From: Streptomyces graminofaciens
Lineage (GTDB): Bacteria; Actinomycetota; Actinomycetes; Streptomycetales; Streptomycetaceae
Direction of reading: 5' to 3'
Length of the DNA: 64,000 nt
Assembly: GCF_030294945.1 (NCBI RefSeq)
Contig: NZ_AP018448.1
Span: forward strand, 6,974,001-7,038,000
Positions 59,709 through 64,000 of the stretch are shown in pieces (positions within the stretch are counted from its first letter, which is position 1; each line of letters opens with the position of its first letter). The notes beneath the pieces were generated by a model that was not told the origin of the DNA, did not search any database, and saw only the letters and a list, made by a program, of their open reading frames with translations. The position numbers were made by a program, and so were the translations under genes.

Positions 59709-59870
59709 GTGACCCGCACACGTATCGCCCAGGCCACCGCGGTCGCCACCCTCGCCCTCGCCGCCGCGCTCGCCGCCCCGGCCCTCGTGTCCGACTCCGG
59801 CACCGCCCCGGTCTCCGTCACCGCCGACGCGGGCTGGCAGGTCGCCCCCGCCGACGCCGGCTGGCAGTGA
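59709..59870 (+). CDS. Secreted 53-residue peptide with DAGWQ repeats
   Basis: GTG 59709 follows GGAAGGA. The product is mostly a signal peptide (TRTRIAQATAVATLALAAAL, cleavage near APALVS) and a short mature part ending VTADAGWQVAP-ADAGWQ, with two DAGWQ copies at the C-terminus. Short streptomycete exported peptides with DSGWx/DAGWx ends are seen next to other genes; this one precedes two tachylectin-like proteins by 164 bp. It could be a signal peptide, a binding partner or a precursor. Function unknown. Confidence 0.65.
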   Translation: MTRTRIAQATAVATLALAAALAAPALVSDSGTAPVSVTADAGWQVAPADAGWQ

Positions 59871-60034
59871 GCGACACCGGCTCCTGACCGGCCGCCGCCG
59901 CCTCGACGACGGCACCACACCACACGCGCATCACGCCGCACCGCACGCGCATCACGCCGCGCCACACGCGCACCGCGCTGACCACCTGCCTGAGACACCG
60001 TCAGCACCACGCCTTGCCCTGGGGGAATCGAAAC

Positions 60035-61270
60035 GTGAAGAACATCCGTAATATGGCCACCCGAAACGACCGCGACAACGGGCGCCGTTCGCCCGCGAGA
60101 GCGGCCCGCAGGCTGGCCGGCGCGGCCGTCACCGCCACCCTGACCGCCACGCTGGTCTCGGTCACCACGGGCCCGGCGGAGGCCGCCACCACCTGCGCCG
60201 GAGGCGTGTCGATCTACGGTGTCCTCGACGACGGCAGGCTGACGTACAGCGCGATCAACCCGGCCACCGGCGACCTCGCCAAGGTCCTCGTCGGCCAGGA
60301 CCTCGGCTTCGAGCCGAAGGCCATCGCCACCCTGAACTTCAACACCGTGCTGGTGACGTCGACGTCCGGGGCCCTGTACCGGGTGGACATCCGCACCAAC
60401 AAGGACAGTCTCGACCTCGCGAACGCGCCGGTCCGTATCGCCGACAGCGGCTGGACCCACGACAAGCTGACCTACGACGGACACGGCCACCTCTACGGCA
60501 CCACCGCGGCCGGGCTGCTGCTGCGCTACAACGTTACCGAGGCCAAGCCGGCCGGCAGTCAGCACATCGGCGCCCGTACAGAGATCGACACGGGCTTCGT
60601 CCTCAAGACGCTGACGGCGACCGGCGACGACCGGCTGACCGCCACCACCTCGGACGGCCGGCTCCTCGACTACACGATCTCCGGTGCGAACTCCTGGAAG
60701 GTCAACAAGCTGAAGGCGGACGGCTGGTCCGGCTTCGACCAGCTGGTCTCGCCCGGCGGCGGCCTCTACTACGGCCGCACCTCGGCCGGCGGCATGTACT
60801 GGTACAAGGACGCCAACCCCACCGACGGCTCCGGCAGCGACATCTCGTACCACCTCGACGACCCGGTGAACACGAGCGGCTGGTCGCAGAAGCTGCTCTC
60901 CGCCCAGCCCAACACCTACACCTGTACCACCTCCGTCGACACCGTCGACCGCGACAACATCGCCGCGGTGAAGGACGCGGGCCGGAAGTTGATGAACGAC
61001 CACGAGTCCGCCTGGGCCAACTCCACGCAGTGGTCCTGCCTGGAGCGCCTGTGGGACCGCGAGAGCGGCTGGCGCTGGAACGCGCAGAACCCCTCCTCCG
61101 GCGCCTACGGAATCCCGCAGTCCCTGCCCGGCGACAAGATGGACACCGCCGGCGACGACTGGCGCACCAACCCGCTCACCCAGATCAAGTGGGGCCTGAG
61201 CTACATCGACGGCCGCTACGGCAGCCCGTGCGCCGCCTGGAACCACTCCGAGTCCCACGGCTGGTACTGA
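60035..61270 (+). CDS. Tachylectin-2-like propeller fused to a lytic transglycosylase-like domain
   Basis: A 411-residue exported protein from GTG 60035 (GGGGGAAT upstream). Signal peptide to about residue 50. Residues about 55-300 form a tachylectin-2-type five-bladed propeller that binds N-acetyl sugars: SIYGVLDDGRLTYSAI, LGFEPKAIATLNFNTVLVTS, ADSGWTHDKLTYDGHGHLYG, YYGRTSAGGMYWYKDAN. Residues about 315-411 are a lysozyme-like transglycosylase domain: LERLWDRESGWRWNAQNPSS with the catalytic Glu in RESGW, GAYGIPQSLPGDKM, and TQIKWGLSYIDGRYGSPCAA. Expected to bind and cleave peptidoglycan. The propeller is nearly the same as in the next gene. Confidence 0.88.
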   Translation: MKNIRNMATRNDRDNGRRSPARAARRLAGAAVTATLTATLVSVTTGPAEAATTCAGGVSIYGVLDDGRLTYSAINPATGDLAKVLVGQDLGFEPKAIATLNFNTVLVTSTSGALYRVDIRTNKDSLDLANAPVRIADSGWTHDKLTYDGHGHLYGTTAAGLLLRYNVTEAKPAGSQHIGARTEIDTGFVLKTLTATGDDRLTATTSDGRLLDYTISGANSWKVNKLKADGWSGFDQLVSPGGGLYYGRTSAGGMYWYKDANPTDGSGSDISYHLDDPVNTSGWSQKLLSAQPNTYTCTTSVDTVDRDNIAAVKDAGRKLMNDHESAWANSTQWSCLERLWDRESGWRWNAQNPSSGAYGIPQSLPGDKMDTAGDDWRTNPLTQIKWGLSYIDGRYGSPCAAWNHSESHGWY

Positions 61271-61414
61271 GCTCGTTCCGCGTACCGCGCCCTTCCGCGT
61301 GCTGAGCCCCTTCCTCGTACTGAGTCCCCGCCCCACCCCCCCTTTCCCAGCAGACTTCCGCCCGGTGACGCCCCGGGCCGCCCTGCCACGCGCCAAACAC
61401 CAGGAGACTTCCGC

Positions 61415-62701
61415 ATGTTCACGTCGTCCAAGGCCCTGCGTACCGCCGCCACCGCTCTCGCCGCCGGAGCCCTCTCCGCCGGAATGCTCACCGTGACCGC
61501 CGGGACCGCGCAGGCCGCCGAGGTCTGCTCCGGCACGGCCTCCGTCTACGGTGTGCTCGACGACAACCGCCTCACCTACACGGCCATCGACGCCGTATCC
61601 GGCAACCGGCTCAAGACCCTCATCGGCCCGAACCTCGGCTTCGAGCCGAAGGCCATGGCCACCCTGAACTTCAACACGATCCTGGTCACCTCGACCGCCG
61701 GCGCCCTGTACCGCGTCGATGTCCTCACCAACAACAACGCCCTCGAACTGCAGGGCATCAAGAAGATCGCCGACAGCGGCTGGACCCACGACAAGCTCAC
61801 CTACGACGGCATGGGCCACCTCTACGGCACCACCTCGGCCGGGCTGCTGCTCCGCTACAACGTCACCGAGGACAAGCCGGCCGGCTCCCAGCACATCGGC
61901 GTGCGTACGGAGATCGACTCGGGCTTCGTCCTCAAGACCCTCACCGCCGTGGGCCAGGACAGACTGCTCGCCACCACCGAGGCCGGCCAGCTCTACTCGT
62001 ACAAGATCATCGGCGGCGCCTGGAAGCGGGACAACCTGAAGGCGGACGGCTGGTCGGGCTTCAACCAGGTCGTCTCGCCCGGCGGCGGCTTCTACTACGG
62101 CCGTACCTCGGCCGGCGGTATGTACTGGTACAAGGACGCCAACATCTCCGACGGCTCCGGCAGTGACATCGCGTACCACAACAGCGACCCGGTCGACGCC
62201 TCCGGCTGGACCCAGACGCTGCTCTCCGCCGCTCCCCGCACGGTCAGCTGCAAGGTGGTCAACACCCTCGGCCAGGACATCGCCCGCGACGCGCTCAACG
62301 AGGTCGGCAACGACTTCTCCGACTACGACTTCACCTACGCCCGCGCCTGGTGCGCCGAGTTCGGCAAGTACATCTGGGCCGGCAACGACGTCGACTACGC
62401 GAACGAGCTCGACGCGGGCGCCATCAGCTTCCGCACGTACGGCCTGGCCCACGGCACCTACCGGACCGGCGCCCCCAAGGTCGGCGACGCCGTCCTCTAC
62501 GACAAGGACGGCAGCCTCACCGACGGCGAGGCCGACCATGTGAACCTCGTCGTCGCGGTCTCCGCCGACGGCAAGCAGATCCAGACGGTCGGCGGCAACG
62601 AGAGCCACGAGGTCCAGAAGAACGGCTGGTTCAACTGGGACACCGCCTCCAGCCCGGTCGGCGCGGGCCCGGCCCTGGCCTTCATCTCCCCGGTCGGCTG
62701 A
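61415..62701 (+). CDS. Tachylectin-2-like propeller fused to a CHAP amidase domain
   Basis: A 428-residue exported protein. Signal peptide to about residue 35 (cleavage AQA). The propeller (about 38-285) is a close paralogue of the one in the preceding gene (SVYGVLDDNRLTYTAI, LGFEPKAMATLNFNTILVTS, ADSGWTHDKLTYDGMGHLYG). The C-terminal domain (about 290-428) differs: WCAEFGKYIWAGNDVDYANE holds the catalytic Cys of a CHAP peptidase, and GEADHVNLVVAVS its His. CHAP domains cut peptide cross-links or amide bonds in peptidoglycan. ATG 61415 follows CAGGAGAC. A terminator follows. Confidence 0.88.
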   Translation: MFTSSKALRTAATALAAGALSAGMLTVTAGTAQAAEVCSGTASVYGVLDDNRLTYTAIDAVSGNRLKTLIGPNLGFEPKAMATLNFNTILVTSTAGALYRVDVLTNNNALELQGIKKIADSGWTHDKLTYDGMGHLYGTTSAGLLLRYNVTEDKPAGSQHIGVRTEIDSGFVLKTLTAVGQDRLLATTEAGQLYSYKIIGGAWKRDNLKADGWSGFNQVVSPGGGFYYGRTSAGGMYWYKDANISDGSGSDIAYHNSDPVDASGWTQTLLSAAPRTVSCKVVNTLGQDIARDALNEVGNDFSDYDFTYARAWCAEFGKYIWAGNDVDYANELDAGAISFRTYGLAHGTYRTGAPKVGDAVLYDKDGSLTDGEADHVNLVVAVSADGKQIQTVGGNESHEVQKNGWFNWDTASSPVGAGPALAFISPVG

Positions 62702-62716
62702 CCCCTGTACCGACAC

Positions 62717-62748
62717 GGCCCTGCCTCTCCCTCCGGAGCGGCAGGGCC
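62717..62748 (+). terminator. Terminator hairpin after the CHAP gene
   Basis: GGCCCTGCC (62717-62725) pairs with GGCAGGGCC (62740-62748), 16 bp after the stop codon. Confidence 0.75.
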
Positions 62749-62820
62749 TCGCGTCGTCCGGCGACAGGGCGGGAATAGGCTCACGGTTACTCACGGTCCC
62801 GGACGAAGGGAACGTACGGC

Positions 62821-63516
62821 ATGACGAACAGCGCACTCCCGGACGAAGTACCGGACGAAGCACCGAACGAAGTACCGGACGAAGCACCGAACGAAGCACC
62901 GGCCGGAGCACGGGACGAAGCACCGGCCGGAGCACCGGGGGAGGCAGTCGGCGGAGTCGCGGACGGCGGGGACGGCGGCAGCGGGGGCGAGGGCAGCGGG
63001 GGTGGCGGGGGCCGTGCGGGCGGTCCGAGGTTGGCCGCCGAGCTGACCACCGACGACGTATGGGCGATAGCGGACTTCCTCCTCCCCCTCCTGGAGGCCA
63101 CCGAACGCTCCCACGCCCCCGGCACCGAGGAGCACCGCACCGCCTCGGCCCTCGCCGAATCGGTGGCCGCGCTCACCCTGACCCTGGAACACGCCATCCG
63201 AGGCGGGGGCCACGGCCGGGTCCGTGTACTCGCCGACGCCCCGCCCCCCAGAAAACCGTCCGAGGAGGAACTCCGACTACGCGCCGAACACCGCCTGACC
63301 CAGATCCGGGAGTCATGGAACCACCTCTGCGCCATCGCCGGTTTCTGGAAGAACGTTCCCGGATACGACCCCACCCGCTGGCAGGAGGTCCGGTTCCGCG
63401 ACACCGAGGAACGAACGAGGTACGAGCGCCATGCGGCTGAGCTGCGGGCGAGGGGGATGCTCGGGGAGCCGTGGGTACCGCCGGGGACGGAGCCGGGGCT
63501 GGCGACAGGAGGCTAG
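62821..63516 (+). CDS. Protein with Asp-Glu-Ala-Pro repeat N-terminus, unknown function
   Basis: A 231-residue cytoplasmic protein from ATG 62821 (AAGGGAAC upstream). The first 70 residues are low complexity, with repeated DEAPNEVPDEAPNEAPAG units coded by a 12/24-bp DNA repeat and a Gly-rich stretch. The rest is helical: TDDVWAIADFLLPLLEATER, ASALAESVAALTLTLEHAIR, PSEEELRLRAEHRLTQIRES and FWKNVPGYDPTRWQEV. No domain is recognised. The next gene starts 32 bp downstream and may be co-transcribed. Confidence 0.65.
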   Translation: MTNSALPDEVPDEAPNEVPDEAPNEAPAGARDEAPAGAPGEAVGGVADGGDGGSGGEGSGGGGGRAGGPRLAAELTTDDVWAIADFLLPLLEATERSHAPGTEEHRTASALAESVAALTLTLEHAIRGGGHGRVRVLADAPPPRKPSEEELRLRAEHRLTQIRESWNHLCAIAGFWKNVPGYDPTRWQEVRFRDTEERTRYERHAAELRARGMLGEPWVPPGTEPGLATGG

Positions 63517-63548
63517 GGCCCCAAGTCGAACGCCCGCCGGGGAGTCGT

Positions 63549-63773
63549 GTGCACCGTACCGACGACGACCGAGTGGCCGTTCCTCTACGACTGTCCCGGC
63601 AGGGGGAGCACGCCACGGGCGCCGTGCTTGTGCTCTCCCTGGTCGACGCCGAGCACCCGCACGCCTCCCTGTGCCGCGTCCTCGACGGCCACCCCGCGCC
63701 CCCGGCCGCCCCCGACTGCCGCCGGCCCGTCCAGGCCTCACCCGGCACCACGCACACTGTGGGCCGCGCATGA
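63549..63773 (+). CDS. Small protein of unknown function
   Basis: A 74-residue frame from GTG 63549 with GGGGAG 5 nt upstream. The product starts MHRTDDDRVAVPLRLSRQGE, continues AVLVLSLVDAEHPHASLCR and is Pro/Ala-rich near its end. Coding bias is good. The strand pattern suggests a small beta domain. No family recognised. Probably in an operon with the preceding gene. Confidence 0.55.
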   Translation: MHRTDDDRVAVPLRLSRQGEHATGAVLVLSLVDAEHPHASLCRVLDGHPAPPAAPDCRRPVQASPGTTHTVGRA

Positions 63774-63942
63774 TCGGGTCTGCATGGTCTGCTCAGACCT
63801 CCGGGAAGGGCCGGACCTCATCCACCGCCCGCAGCAACCGCGGCGCGCCCACCGACTTGGTGTGAACACACAAACTCGCCTGCCGAGGGATAGCCGTGGG
63901 TGGCTCATCACGTCGTGACGGTTGCCGAGAAGGGGAGGGTCG

Positions 63943-64000
63943 ATGAAGGCCTCGAGTCAGGATGAGTTCCGGGAGTTCGTGGCGATGCGCTCCACCGCGC
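63943..64000 (+). CDS. Start of a SigE-type sigma factor, cut by the right edge
   Basis: ATG 63943 lies 5 nt after GAGAAGGGGAGGG. Nineteen codons are visible: MKASSQDEFREFVAMRSTA. The DEFREFVAxRS pattern is how SigE-family sigma factors of Streptomyces begin. The call rests on this short stretch only. Confidence 0.55.
   Translation, partial: MKASSQDEFREFVAMRSTA

Noticed and set aside
59474..62935. A 1153-codon open frame on the minus strand
   Set aside because: It runs antisense to the peptide and both lectin-hydrolase genes, which have signal peptides, catalytic motifs and ribosome sites. Its sequence is Arg/Gly/Val-rich and repetitive, as expected for a shadow frame in G+C-rich DNA.

Overview
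The window looks like a piece of a Streptomyces chromosome. Base composition is very G+C-rich with G/C at nearly all third codon positions. Starts are ATG/GTG/TTG behind purine-rich ribosome sites. Secreted enzymes carry twin-arginine or long actinobacterial signal peptides. Family types are typical of the genus: an SCO2400-like protein, an LAETG sortase substrate, SigE-type and ECF41 sigma factors, DUF6174 and DM13 proteins, and TTA-codon control. All product names come from reading motifs in the translated sequence; no database search was possible.

Layout. 1-5.4 kb: the start of a P-loop ATPase (cut by the left edge), a sortase substrate, a Nudix hydrolase, small lipoproteins/secreted proteins, and between them a cloverleaf on the minus strand with glycine identity elements but an abnormal T-loop. 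5.4-15 kb: a polysaccharide block on the minus strand (GH43-type arabinanase with AbfB domain, GH27 alpha-galactosidase with ricin lectin domain, tannase-like esterase, very large GH2 beta-galactosidase). 15-21.7 kb: RraA-like protein, DMT transporter, secreted zinc metalloprotease, serine hydrolase with a TTA codon and a hexanucleotide tract, SulP transporter and ArsR regulator. 21.7-27.2 kb: an accessory, partly decayed stretch with a small peptide gene, two proteins of unknown function, a duplicated-domain protein ending in an Mrr-type nuclease, an ORF without a normal start, and a wrecked YCII/sigma-factor pair broken by a 37-bp palindromic insert.

27.5-40 kb: membrane proteins, a coupled DUF3592-SMI1/KNR4 pair, a TetR/F420-reductase divergon, a dienelactone hydrolase, large secreted proteins, an aquaporin and an SCO2400-like protein. 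40-49 kb: a lysyl-oxidase-like secreted protein, a SigE-type sigma factor with a membrane partner, a DUF2079 protein, a hydrolase, an orphan sugar-binding lipoprotein and a DoxX-ECF41 operon. 49-53 kb: an MFS pump, a histidine kinase without response regulator and a GtrA protein; the MFS and GtrA promoters carry the same paired MarR-like operator. 53-64 kb: DUF952 gene with a minisatellite, two large secreted repeat proteins, a LuxR-type regulator, a tiny secreted peptide followed by two tachylectin-propeller paralogues with different cell-wall hydrolase tails, and the first codons of another SigE-type sigma factor at the right edge.

Strongest leads: the atypical tRNA-Gly at 3999-4068, the Mrr/duplicated-domain locus at 22.2-24.7 kb, the domain-swapped tachylectin pair with its peptide at 59.7-62.7 kb, the shared operator pairs at 50.85 and 53.2 kb, and the insertion-inactivated sigma factor at 26.0-27.2 kb.
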